DNA from: Cucumis sativus
Lineage: Eukaryota; Streptophyta; Magnoliopsida; Cucurbitales; Cucurbitaceae
Reading direction: 5' to 3'
Length of the DNA: 64,000 bases
Assembly (NCBI RefSeq): GCF_000004075.3
Contig: NC_026657.2
Coordinates: forward strand, 10,602,001-10,666,000
Numbering within the stretch: the first letter of the stretch is position 1; each line of letters begins with the position of its first letter. Made by a program: the position numbers and the translations under genes. The notes under the pieces were generated by a model, which searched no databases, was not told where the DNA came from, and saw only the letters and a program-made list of their open reading frames with translations. Below, piece by piece: positions 48,747-60,501 of this stretch.

Positions 48747-51014
48747 TTCAACAAAGATTGTGAAGAAGAAATGGCGATTGAAGGAAGACTCCAATGGAAG
48801 TATCGGCTACCGAAGCGATGAAGATGAAAGCCCAAACCCAAGGATTCGATTTGGACATTTGGTGAGGGTTTTCGGGTTTGCTTCTCTACAAATCACCCCA
48901 TGCTTTTACCGTGAGACCTCCTCACTGATTTCCCAATTTATTTATCATCTAAATGCCTTTTTCCGTTATTAAAAAAACCCTTAAACCTCTATACCTAATT
49001 GAAGTATTAAATATCAATTAATCTACGTCATTAATCAGACTTAGCTCGACTGATATCTATATGTTCAAAAAGATCAAAGCTCTCGTGTTCAATCCCCTCA
49101 TCCACAATTTGTACTAAAAAAATTTATATCATAGCAAAGTGACAGACATTTATATTATCAACGTCAAAGTCAAAAGTTCAATTCGAATTAACTAACTCAT
49201 TTAAATTGTTTGCCTCGATTCTTTGTTTTTCAAGAAGGAAATACAAATGAATTGAGGGCAAAGTTTGTTTATTTAAATAGTGTCATGGTCAAAGGAAATT
49301 TTTTATTTTCGGGTTAAAGTTCTCTCTCTATCAAGTTAGTGTGATTCACATTAAGTAAGTTGTCTCTTGACTCGATGGTACTCTCACCAATTAGATTTGT
49401 TTTCCTTCCGGTTCTTCTATCTATTGGTAAATCAAGAAACATAGAAAAAGGTGTTTCACCCATAATAACGATCAAATATCACTTAATGAAAATATATGTA
49501 ATGAATGATAAGGATGAGTGCTATTGTAATCTCTCGTACTTTTATCCCTCGAAGTTGTTGATTCAAACTATCACTTATTGTATAAACAAAGTTCTAAATC
49601 CCTCGTATTAAAAGCCTTGATCTTTCATTTCCCTTTTAAGGATTACATATGTTTCTTCACTCCTCAAATTGCTTACACTCCAAATTTCTAATTTACTATT
49701 GAACATCACATTTATAGAAGTATAGATTAGTGATATATTTTAAAGCAAAATAAAATATCAAATAATCGTATGAACGATAACAAAACACACAAATACAAAC
49801 CTAAACATAACTCAACCTCGATAAAGATAAATTGTATCGTTGAACTATTTGTTTCTTAAACGTCCATTGCACTACTGTAAACATGAATTTGTGTTCAACT
49901 TCCAATATTTTCCTTAAAACATCATATTTTGAAGTTTGAGAAATTGAGATAAGTTCCCCATCCATGTAGTATATTGAACATTTTTTTAATCAATATTTTT
50001 TTTAGATATGAGTTTAAATTGTATTCATTAAAAAAACCATTAAACATTCAATTTTGATTCCTTTTCATTCATAAATAATAGATGGATAAAGAAAGAAAAA
50101 AAACATTTAATAGACATTTGTTAAACTAAGACCTAAGAAAAACAAAATTGAAAACTTGGAAACACAAACTTAACCGTTTACAGATTAAACTTTATAACTT
50201 ACCATTAAAAGAATACATATGAGAAACCCTTTGTTATGCCACATCAAACTGAATTTTCTTTTTCAAATGATATTCAATAAGAATATCAAATGGCAATTGG
50301 GAAAAAAAAAGTAATGACACCTTATAATGGATAGTTGTGGGATGTGAATTTAAGAATCTAAATGCTCTTAGAAACTAAGAACCATAAATTGAAGATTCTT
50401 TCACTTCATACATCTAACAATGAAGAACTTTCTATAATCATATGTCAATCTTATCAAATAATTTTCTTAATTAGGTGAGACGGAATGAACCTTAAATACA
50501 CCAGGGCCACCCTGAAGTATTATTATTATACCATACAAAAATAAAAATAAATTAATTACGAGTCCTCTAAGACCTCTTGATTTCATGAGAATACATGATG
50601 AATGCCATGCCACCACTTCTCTGAAAGCAATTAAGAATCAGAATGAACAGCAAAAACAAAAGCAAGGGAAGAAACAGATCTCTCAGAATTCAGTATTATA
50701 TCATATAAGGAGAAATAGTAAAGGTATTCACTTAAGTTGGTATTTTTAAATGTAATATGCTTACAAATTCATTCACCCATGCATTCTTTCATACCTGGGT
50801 TTTTCTTTAAGACTCCACCAAAAATGGAGGAAGAATAACCTGAAAAAAAAGAACAGTTTCAAAGATTCCACAACTGAATTCCCCAATTCACTCCTGGAAT
50901 CATAAATGCAATCTTTGAAGTTACATTAATGAAGAATAACTGATACAGAAGCCAACCAAACCCCCTTAACATCTCACTTTGAGATGCTACTTCTTTTGGA
51001 GACATAAGAATCAA
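48747..51014. other. Spacer with SINE-like relics
   Basis: The left part is the PPR-like gene's promoter. At 49,043-49,130 the DNA has an A-box-like ttagctcgactga and a B-box-like gtgttcaatcccc, spaced like a tRNA-derived SINE. The remainder is AT-rich, with the 3' flank of the MIEL1-type gene at the right. No coding region is supported. Confidence 0.5.
49043..49130 (+). mobile_element. tRNA-SINE-like relic
   Basis: cttagctcgactgatatctatatg (A-box-like) is followed about 40 bases later by ctcgtgttcaatcccctcat (B-box-like). Short similar segments occur at about 35,040-35,115 and 51,430-51,490. There is no clear tail or target duplication, so these are old or only look-alikes. Confidence 0.3.
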
Positions 51015-53711
51015 TCACTGTGGAAGAACTGGAGGAGCAATGGCGCGCGTGTTGTACGATTGGCAGTGGCAGCATTTCTGCCCAATTATGTGAAAGTAAA
51101 CTTCTGTCGTGTCGTTGCAGTCATTGCACAAAATCCAAACCTGCAAAACATAACCATGAATTTTTCCTTCTGTCTTTGTGCAAGCGTTCCGAAATGCAGA
51201 AAAAAGGTTCAAATGCAGAGGAAAGTGTATGGTGGCAGAGCAACAACAGAGGAATGTTATATATTTTCCCAGTGCAGGTGTTTCTTTTGTATCATTGATT
51301 CATAAAGTGTTAATAATAAGCAAACATTAGGTGTATGCAAAAGATAATGCCATAGTTCACCATTGAGAAATTGAATGGTCTCCCCATTACTATCATCTAG
51401 TAAATACAATGACGCACACTCTAACTGAACAATAGCTCAACTGACTAATACATATACCTTAGACAAGAGAATAGAAATTTGGATCTCCATGGTTAAACTA
51501 AAAAATATACGTAACTACATGAAAGAGGGCAAGTAGCTAAAGACAGTAAAATTAGGGAAAAACCTTTTTGTGACGATATTCCTCTGGCATGACTGTTGCT
51601 TCAATCTAAATAACACACAGTAGATGAAATATTGAGTAAAGATGTGTTTAACAAAGGATGGTATATACATTAACAAAACTCACATAACATGTTTGGTTTC
51701 TCTTAACAAAATAGACTAATTGGATTCTGTTATACTTACCTCCTCATCCAATTGTTTCCATGCTTTGGACATGTCGACAACTGACTTCGAGCAAATCGGA
51801 CAACAGTATCTGGGTTATAGCAGAAAAAACTCTGTTCAGGCATCCATACATATATCTTATGGCTTTGGAGCTAATAAAACTAAGATGAGCTTACTTATCA
51901 CGATTTATCATCTCAGAGTAACATTCAAGGTGCATCGTATGTCCGCATTTCATAACAGAAACATCTTTCAGCGTGTCAAAAAGGTACTGTTGAACACCCA
52001 GCATGGAGGAGTGAGGACGTAAATATGGGAACTTGCTTTTCGAATTTTTGAAAGAATAGGAAAAGGCTGGAAAAAGACCTCATAACAAATTGGACAATGG
52101 TGCTGCATAGAGTTCTCGATGCAGGAATGATTGTCACGCAAATTTACATGGTAACACGATCCTTTAAAGAATATAAGAAACATAATTAGCACAAATGATC
52201 AGGCTCTTTTCAGTTGAAGACGTTTCTTCTTATAGGAAAAGTTAATGAATAGTATAGTGAATCAACAACAGCAAAAATAGAGAGCTAAACCCAAACCGAA
52301 ATGTTATCAAAATTGAAGAGAGATCAAGGTCAAAGTACAATAGAGAGATCAAGGTCAAAGTACAATAGAGAGATCAAGGTCAAAGTACAATGCCTAACCT
52401 ATATAGTAAAAAAAAAAATCAAAAGTCTTAAAAAGGATCAAAGATTTACCACACTTCTTGCAATGAAAATACTTTTCTCGACTGCCAACCCTGTTTACAT
52501 GAGATCGGTCAACTCAAAAGGCTTGGTTTAATACACCCTCTAACTAATTAAAAAATGGAAAATGAACATTTTTTTCAAAACTGACCTACAAATTCCACAA
52601 TCCTCACAATGGAACTGCCCCTTCTCAATCTGCAGAGAAGCAAGGAAACCATGAAGGACAGAGAGAACAAGCATACAATCACCAATTCTTGCTTTGTTGA
52701 GTTCAAGTATACACGTAATAAATCAAATAACAAGAAGCAAAAATCTTAATATTTACATCATCATCATAGAATTTGCATATTTCACAGAAGTACTCCCCCA
52801 TATTAACACCACAATTCGTGCAAACTCGAGCAACCTGCAAACAGTGGTGAATAGTAATAAAAAGAAAAATCACCAGTCAATAAATATGAGAGAATAAATT
52901 CTTGTTTTTGCCTCCACACCCGTAAGCACCATTTAACTTTCTGACATGGCTTATTCTTAGTGGATTAAAAATCTTAGTGGAATCTACTTATTTCTTAAAT
53001 TAAATAAGTAGGCTACCACAAAATAAACCACATCATAAAGTACATTAGAGGTCTTACTTACCAATATGGTGTGGAGGCAAGTTTTCTTCATGAAGAATAA
53101 AAGTACAAAACTTAATATTAATAAAATGACAAAAATAACATTTCCATACTGGCTGCTCCGTGTCACAGACTGCACAGACGACCTGATTCAGGTTTGGGAA
53201 AAGATATCAATCGTCTGCCATTGCACACTTACAGATAAGAATACAAAACCAATGGGAATGGGATAAGGATTAAAGAAAACCATACTTGTTTAACGTCAAA
53301 ACGATTGAGTTCATGACGATCAGAAAGTCTGCTCATCACACTCTAATCCATCAACAACAAGGAATGAAATACATAAGTAAGAGCAAACGAGAAGATTAAT
53401 AACGTGAATAGACAACAAGAACAGACCGTAGCTTCGTTATGACAATGGCGACAGGGGTAGATTTCATTGCAGCAAGGGGCTCGAATCTTACATCTCCTAC
53501 GGTAATGCTGGCATCTATAAACAATAACGCCCATAAATTAAAAACAGAACACAAATCGAAAAACAAAAAAGACCCAGTTCAGAATCTTCAAATAGAGCAT
53601 CAAAACAAAAGGAGCGATGAAAAAAGGAATGAAAATCAGGGGTTTTTACCCATAGCCCATCTTCCCAAAATCAAGACGATCATCAGCTGAGACTTCCATG
53701 AAAGCTCTCAT
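51015..53711 (-). CDS. MIEL1: CHY/CTCHY/RING-type E3 ubiquitin ligase, MIEL1-like
   Basis: Twelve exons on the minus strand: 53711-53650, 53514-53427, 53342-53286, 53182-53150, 52834-52757, 52629-52586, 52490-52450, 52161-52079, 51986-51895, 51809-51740, 51605-51564 and 51140-51015, giving 271 residues (Arabidopsis MIEL1/At5g18650 is of similar length). Domain order: CHY zinc finger ([45 protein letters not shown]), CTCHY finger ([37 protein letters not shown]), RING-H2 at about residues 157-199 ([25 protein letters not shown]), then the conserved C-terminal zinc ribbon ([28 protein letters not shown]). All zinc ligands appear present. The family ubiquitinates regulators such as MYB30 in defence and ABA responses. 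The target here is unknown. An ATG five codons in (MEVSADD) is an alternative start closer to the Arabidopsis N-terminus. Confidence 0.96.
52321..52392. repeat. 25-bp tandem repeat, three copies
   Basis: agatcaaggtcaaagtacaatagag occurs at 52321, 52346 and 52371. The copies are identical until the third ends at tacaat. It lies in the intron between the seventh and eighth coding exons of the MIEL1-like gene. Confidence 0.95.
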
Positions 53712-53938
53712 ATGGATAGGGAAGGAAGGCGACGGAAGAGCTTCTTAAAAGGGAAAGAAGGGTTGTTTGGTTGTTGTTTCAATATCCCCCAAAAAGGAAA
53801 TGTCAAGAATGGTGACCCCAGATTTATATCCACCTTCTGCATCTCGATCTGGCAATTTTCCTGCATAAAAAAATAGCAAGATAAAGCAATGTAATAAATT
53901 ATATAATAAATCTAAAGGAATGCCCACTTCGAGAGGAA

Positions 53939-53956
53939 GAGAGAGAGAGAGAGAGA
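53939..53956. repeat. (GA)n microsatellite
   Basis: About nine GA units roughly 230 bases upstream of the MIEL1-like start codon, probably in its leader or promoter. Confidence 0.85.
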
Positions 53957-56572
53957 ATCCGTAAAGGATAAGGTGGGTCGAAGGCTGACATGGGAAGGTA
54001 AAAAGGGTAGGCGCCGAAATTTGAGCGAATGAGGAAATCAAAGAAGTTTGATGCCAATAAACTGATTGGGGCATTTTAACGAACACCTTGAAGGCAACGA
54101 GGATTCCAAAACTTCTTTCGTTACTTTTTCTTTATTTCTGGAGGAAGAAACTTCTTCTCTTCCCTCACTTGATGGAGAATGGGAAGGGAATGAGAATCCC
54201 GATGAAATTCAGCTCTGCAAAATTTGAAAGCCATTGCATTACATTACAAAAACAATCTTAAATTTTGCTATCTCTATCTATTTTTCCTCTCAACCTCTGA
54301 TAAGTTTTTCAACATTTTCTACATTGTATTCTTCCAAAACAATTTTTAGTTCTCTCTGAGTCCTATTTTGGTTTCTTTTTGTTTCCTATTTTTAAATGCC
54401 AACTCTTTGTTATCAAATCATGTTTGTTTGAACTTTGACTATAATAATCTTCTCTCAAACTAAATAGTGAGTGATAGTAAACATTGTTTCAAAACTCGAT
54501 TATATATATATATATATAATTTTTATAATGTTTACTAATTTCTTATTAAACAGTTACTATTATAATCTAATACTATAATAATTCACTTCCCTAAACATCT
54601 TCTAATATTTGGTTATTCGTTTTTCGAATATTTGCTAATGTCACGGGACAACCCATCTAACCCTACAATATTTGGGTATCAATGAAACTATTAAAAAAAA
54701 CTTGTAGAAATGCCTCTTAATTAGTTATTGAGTATGTCTCTCATTTTACACCTAAGTCAAACTGTGATGGTTAATTACAATCACATCAATCAAACATAAT
54801 ATACAAATTTGAATTATTTAAAAGTTCAAATTAGACGTAAAATCAAAGTCAATGTTGTTTACTTTAGCTATTAGAGACTCAAGTCTCAATCAATAAATAT
54901 GTTGCAATTCTCAACTAATGTTCATTGAATTAAAATAGTATCGGTGAACATTTTTTTTTTTTACATTCATTCTCACCACTCACATCAAAATGATATTTAA
55001 ACAAAAAATTTCACCAACAAATAAGTAATCGAGGTCCGAAATGCACTCAAGTATTTTTTTTTCTCCATGTAGCAAAATGAATCGAAATATTTAGAAACTA
55101 GCAATATGTAGGATGGACCGTGGTAGACCAAGATGGACATCTATCATAGTACATAGATGCACAAATCGTAACATATTTTGCTCTATAACATATGATTGTA
55201 ATATTTTATTATATTTGTAAATATTTTAATAAATTTGGTAAGTTTTAAAAAAAAGTTGAAAGAAGAAATGGGTTGAGATATGGAAGTCTCTCACAATCAC
55301 ATGGAAACATTATTGCCCAACTTTGTGACAAATTTTTATTTTATTTATATTAGTTTTATCAATGCTTTTATTTATTTTTATAGGTTATCTTATTGTTGCT
55401 ATTTTGGCCTCTTTTAATAGACATTTCAATAATGTTAAAAGAAAATATAAATATAGTAGTGTGTTGGGAATATATATATATATATTTGTTTTTGGGCCGT
55501 ATAGATATAAGAAAACGGTCGAAAATATTTATAAATATAATAATGGTGAATAACTATAACTAGTTTTATGTAGTATCAAACACGGTTTAAACAATTATTT
55601 TAATTATATTTTTCAAATCAATTATCAAACTCATATCTAAGGTGGGATATGGGAGGATTCCTCGTCTTCGTCAATGTAAGATTTAGATAAGTGATTCGTT
55701 GTTGGAGAAGCAGACACTGACAAATTTAGTATAGGTCTAGAGGATCGAGCCCTCTCAACTTTATCATCTTTATATAATGTGTATAAAAAAAACTAATTAA
55801 TATTTAATATTTGTAGGTAGCTTAGTGGTAATTCTTTTTGTCAGTCTCTATTTTAACATGAGTTCAAGTCATATTTATCTAGTCAATAGCTCCATAGGAA
55901 GATGATGAGAAGGAAGGAAATATTTTTTAAAAAATGACAAGTTTTGGTTTTTCATTTATTTTGATCCTTTGTTATATTTATAAAAATTTATAGTGTGAAT
56001 AATAAATTTTTTAAAACTATTGGCAATTATATTTTATAAATAGTTTAAATTTTGTTGTTATATTCCAATATATTTATATTTGAAAATGAGTGTATATGAC
56101 AAATTTGTAATATACTTTGTAATTATTTGAGTTTGTTTGATCATATTCACGTGTGTGCGCGCGCGCGGGGGGGCGAAATGAGGGTTGAGAAGCGTCTCCT
56201 GAGTTGAGGCCATGCATAGTTAAAGTGGGGGATTCGAGACAGATACTCATTCTCTCTCTCATGTGAATTTTTGCATGCATATACCTTTGAAAACGTAGAG
56301 TTAACATGCACTGTTTTGATTGAAAATCTAAAATTTGTCATTTCATTTACCCACAACAAAGGACTATTTTAATTAAAAAGAAAACATTAATTAATTGAGG
56401 TGTTTAATTTGAAAGGGTTTGAAGTTAAAAGATCAGATGGTTGGTTGGTTGGTTTGAAATGGAAGAAATCCGCCATTATCTCGAGCTTGAAACAAAAGGC
56501 AGCGAGAAAGACGGGTGTGTAATGGCTATGGAGAGTCATCCCCTAACCAACCTATTTTCCCTCATTGTAAAC

Positions 56573-56578
56573 TATAAA
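56573..56578 (+). promoter_or_regulatory. TATA box of MGCGESK gene
   Basis: TATAAA in aaactataaaacaaatc, 190 bases before the ATG at 56768. Its position argues that transcription starts downstream, so the in-frame upstream codons at 56441-56567 would not be translated. Confidence 0.6.
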
Positions 56579-56706
56579 ACAAATCAACCAACTACCAGCA
56601 TTCCTTCCAACGAATCAACTTTTCGCTTCTTCGCTGTCGCCTCTCATTCGATCTCTCCCCTCCCTGTTCTTAAACCGGGAGAGATCTATTCCATTTTCCA
56701 TCCAAT

Positions 56707-56750
56707 TTCTTCTTCTTCTTCTTCTTCTTCTTCTTCCTCCTCCTCCTCCC
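56707..56750. repeat. (TTC)n-(CTC)n microsatellite in 5' leader
   Basis: About ten TTC units grade into CTC units just before the MGCGESK start codon. It is likely transcribed as a pyrimidine-rich leader and is a good candidate for length polymorphism. Confidence 0.9.
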
Positions 56751-56767
56751 TCCATTTTCCTCTATCA

Positions 56768-58124
56768 ATGGGTTGCGGAGAGTCCAAGCTTGCTATCGAC
56801 ACCGCCGACGGCATTCTCCACCGCAAGAAATCATCCGCTAGTCGATCTAAGAGCGGACGAAGAGCAGGTGATGGATCCAAGACCAGTACTGCCCATTCCT
56901 CTAGTGCTGATTTGAAGGTTCCGTCTCTGAACAAAATCGATAGCTCTGTCAAGGTTGAATCCTCCGAGAATAAGGTAGAGCAGCGAGATGAGAAGAAGAT
57001 CGATGATGTTGCGAAGATTGAACCGGAGGTTAAGACAGAGCAGAAGATCGATGCCGCTGTGAAGATTGAATCGGAGGAGAAGAGCGATAGCATTGTGGTG
57101 ACGGAAGGAGTGAAAACAGAGGAGAGAAAGGAGAAGGAGGTTGCCGGCGACAGTGAGAAGAAGGAGAAGGAGGTTGCCAGCAGCAGTGAGAAGAAGGAGA
57201 AGGAGGTCGCCAGCAGCAGTGAGAAGAAGGAGAAGGAGGTCGCCAGCAGCAGTGAGAAGAAGGAGAATGAGGACGGAGGGAATGGCGGTTCTGTTGAAAA
57301 ACAGGTGGCTGGAGAAACGAAAGCAGAGGAGAAGAAGGAGGGCAGTGAAGTTAAGGTAGAACAGGGAGTTAAAGGTGTTGAGGAAAAACTGCTGGCCGGA
57401 GAAGTTGAAAAGGAAGGAATTAAAGCTGTAGAGAAAAAGGAGGTGGCCGGAGAAACGAAAACGGAGAAGAAGGAAGGTGGCGCTGTTGAAGAAGGAATCA
57501 AAGCTGCAGAGGAAAAAAAATTGGCTGAAGAACCCAAAGTAGAGAAGCAAAATGGTCAGTAAAACTTTGACACTCTCAACTAATTTATTACATAAAATTT
57601 GGAATGAAAATGACAAAACGATTCAAAATAATTACAACAAAATGGTAACATATTTGATTTCACAAGCATAACTCAAGTTACAAAATTATTACTTAGTTTT
57701 GATTCTTCGAAAAGAAAATCAAACTTATTTTATCTGTAAATAGTTTGAATGAACTAAAAAAAATTGACATATGATTTAAAAGTTGTAAAGGTCTAAAAAA
57801 AGTAGTTTGTGTGGACAGGAGAGGCAGTGAAATTGAAGGAAGAAAGTGAAGGTAAGAAGGAAGAAACCCAAATCTCAGCACCCACTCCACTACAAGACAA
57901 GAATCTCAAAGATCCCAAGGTTTGCTATTCACAAAACTCTTATAAAATCTTCTTAGCATTCTTCTCACATTATTACCTATTTCTTTCTTATATATATAGA
58001 ATAAGAAGAAGAAGAAGAAAAGTAACTAAAGAATGTTATTGATGAATTGATGCAGGAAAATGGAGGTGATTTGGAAGTGAAGAACTCAACAACAGAGGAA
58101 AAGAAAATAGCACCAACCAACTAA
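56768..58124 (+). CDS. MGCGESK-type acylated, Lys/Glu-rich repeat protein
   Basis: Three exons, 56768-57554, 57819-57919 and 58056-58124, giving 318 residues. The N-terminus MGCGESKLA has Gly2, Cys3 and Ser6, a good N-myristoylation/palmitoylation signal for membrane attachment. The rest is almost entirely hydrophilic, rich in Lys, Glu, Val and Ala and probably disordered or coiled. It includes four 11-residue repeats, VA(S/G)(S/D)SEKKE(K/N)E, at residues 125-168, and looser repeats of the kind V-E-KK-EVAGETK. There is no enzymatic motif. Proteins with an MGCG-ESK start exist in other dicots, but I know of no assigned function. The start at 56768 is preferred over the in-frame ATG at 56441 because of the acylation motif and the TATA box between them. 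Long antisense frames in the same region are composition shadows. Confidence 0.85.
57140..57271 (+). repeat. 33-bp in-frame minisatellite, four copies
   Basis: Units start at 57140, 57173, 57206 and 57239. Each encodes VA-x-x-SEKKE-x-E. The second and third are nearly identical at DNA level (gttgcc or gtcgcc, then agcagcagtgagaagaaggagaag). The period is a multiple of three, so copy number can vary without shifting the frame. Confidence 0.95.
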
Positions 58125-60501
58125 GTGATAAAATGATTTTGTGGCCAAATTGAAAGATGATTGGAGAAATAGTTATATATATTTACACAAACACACACAT
58201 ATGATACAAAAGAAATGTTAATGATTTTTATTGTCTAAATAAGAACTCAATAACAAGTTCAAATGATTTATACTTACTAACAACAGAGATTTTTAATTCA
58301 TTTTTTCTTTCTTTTTTATCTTTTAATTTTCTTAACATAAACTAATGTCACATCTTATTATATATTTGGAAGTGGTTCACACGTGTTAGTTTAGAGGCAA
58401 AACACAAATAAACAACACTAAAAGTAATCAAATATAAAACTCAATTTTCACGTTTTGATTAATTTATTACGTTTTCAAAGATAAACATGGCCTAAAGGCT
58501 AAATGCAAACTAAAACAATAATAATTTAAAGTGAAAAAACCCACTTCAAGTTTTTGAAAAATATATCGAATTGTATTGACATTTAATTTCATCAATTTAG
58601 ACGTCGAATGAAATAGTTGCAAGTTGCAACCTTGACCTTAAGTTTAGAATATCGTTGCAACTTTTAGTCGGATAAGAGTGTATCATATGTGTGAATTATG
58701 TATGAAAACTATGTGATGTATGGGATGCAAAATTTGCAAATATTTAAAGAAAAACGACACGAAAACAAACTTACAAACGTTGATAAAGTTGCTTGACATT
58801 ACATTAATTAATTAAGAGCGTGTTTGAAATTAGTTGTTGGAATAATAATTTTAGAAAAAGAGATTAGCTACCATCCACTTTTAAACAATTAAATGATACA
58901 TAACTCTTAAAGAGTGATTTTCTATAACTTTGGAACCTAATTTTCAATTAATATGTTTAATAACAAATGTTAATTCAGAGCTACTCAATTAATAATTATA
59001 TTTTTTATTTAAAAATTAATTACTTTACTAAATAGTTATTAAAATGATTTTACAAATGACTAACCAATAATACTTACTTTATGCAAAATCTGAATTAGAG
59101 ATTCCGATCAGCACTTAAAGAAATTATGCAAAATCTGAATTAGAAATTTCGATCAGCAGTTAGTCACCTGTCACCTAATTTCTCTAAAATCAATTTTAGT
59201 TTATGTAAAATTAGTTTTAGTTTATGTAAAATTAGTTTTAATTTTACATTCCCATCGGCACTTAAAAGAAGTCACCTGTGACCTAATTTCTCTAATATTA
59301 ATTTTAGTTTATGTAAATTCAGTTTTAGTTTATGTCAATTTTAATTATCTCAAAACCACTTCTTTTAAGCAAATCCTAAATATTTGAGGTAAAATCCGAT
59401 ACCATCAAAATAATCTTAAATATTTGAGGTAAAGTCTCATTCTGATACCTTCAAAATAATCCTAAATATTTGAGGTAAAGTCTTGATACCATCGAAATCA
59501 ATAGGAAAATTGTAATGAATAACCATTTGGGAATAATAATTAAATATACAACAACATTTTTAAAAAATTACAAATATAACAAAACTTAAACTTGTATCAC
59601 TAATAGACTCATGATTTGTAGATGATACATGGTCTATAGTGATAGACTCTATCATTGATAGAATTTGACAAATCTTACTATATTTATAATTTTTTTAAAA
59701 TGTTACTATAATTACTAAATTTGTAACAATCAATTTACAAATTTCCATATTTGCTATTAAACGCAAATGGCACATTTTCTTAAATAACAATTTATTAATA
59801 TTACTCGTAAGTCTAATAACATTTGTAATTTTTTGAAATGTCTAAAAGTTAACCATTGGTAACTTGGCACATTCTCATTGGAATCTTGCCTATGACTTAT
59901 CGTGTTTTTATGTGGGTGGCGAAAAGTAACACTCAAAGTACATCTTATAGAACGCACCGTGAACAAATAAACAACTAAAATACCTTAAAATTTAAGACAC
60001 TGTCAAAGCAAATCAATTGATGCTAATTAATAAAAAATAATACAACCTACCTCGGTGGCAATTAAAATGCTTTTTAGTTCTCCAATTAAAATTCTCATTC
60101 TTTTAGGTTCAAATCTAGTTCCTAAAAAGTTATTATGGTTTGATTTTGGATTAGAAACCAAACCATACTAACATATAACAAAACGAACACCTAGATCTCT
60201 CGAGCCGCCCCTAAATCATTTGAATAAAAAATCCGAAGCAAAAAACAACCAATAACACTAAATATAACAAACATCCTGTTCTAGATCGCATCTTATATTC
60301 TAACCTCTTCTATCCACATTATTCTAAAACTTACAATTTTCAACGCATAGACATGCTTTACAACATTCTTACTCAACATACGTTTTCCCATTATGTACAA
60401 AATAATAAAGAAAGCAAGTTATTTACAAAAGGTTGGATAAATATGATTTACCGGCCAAAACCCAACATGATTTGATAATTTTGAATAAGGTTTGAAAGAA
60501 T
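58125..60501. other. Spacer with degenerate tandem repeats
   Basis: AT-rich DNA between the convergent MGCGESK and lipase genes. A complex of degenerate direct repeats fills 59081-59500 (listed separately). A segment beginning gagcgtgtttgaaattag near 58,816 has a MITE-like end. No coding region or RNA gene was seen. Confidence 0.5.
59081..59500. repeat. Nested degenerate tandem repeat block
   Basis: Three repeat types follow one another: atgcaaaatctgaattaga at 59081 and 59126 (period 45); tcacctgt(c/g)acctaatttctcta with attttagtttatgtaaa, twice about 107 bases apart (from about 59164 and 59271), with internal 20-bp repeats; and atc(c/t)taaatatttgaggtaaa, three times at about 59374-59480. 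All are non-coding. Confidence 0.75.

Larger units (their letters stand above)
53712..56767. other. Divergent promoter spacer (MIEL1-like / MGCGESK gene)
   Basis: The left part is the MIEL1-like promoter and leader, with a (GA)n tract at 53939-53956. The middle is AT-rich, with a (TA)n stem-like segment at 54,476-54,540 (agtaaacatt ... aatgtttact). A short GC-rich run (gtgtgcgcgcgcgcggggggg) stands out at 56153-56173. The right end holds the TATA box at 56573 and a (TTC)n/(CTC)n leader. No gene was seen. Confidence 0.55.

Noticed and set aside
53745-54086. 113-codon minus-strand frame upstream of the MIEL1-like start
   Set aside because: It overlaps the probable leader and promoter, has low-complexity Ser/Leu content from a (GA)n tract, and does not join the MIEL1 frame.
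54436-54610. AT-rich segment with repeated actataataat at both ends
   Set aside because: The outer repeats are in the same orientation, so they are not terminal inverted repeats. The inner hairpin is around a (TA)n run and may be chance.
56441-56767. Upstream in-frame extension of the MGCGESK gene
   Set aside because: A TATA box at 56573 lies inside it, a pyrimidine-rich leader precedes 56768, and the extension would destroy the N-terminal acylation signal.
56686-57616. Two long minus-strand open frames (283 and 261 codons) opposite the MGCGESK gene
   Set aside because: Their Ser/Phe- and Leu-rich composition is the mirror of GAG/AAG-rich codons on the plus strand. No start context, splice logic or family supports them.
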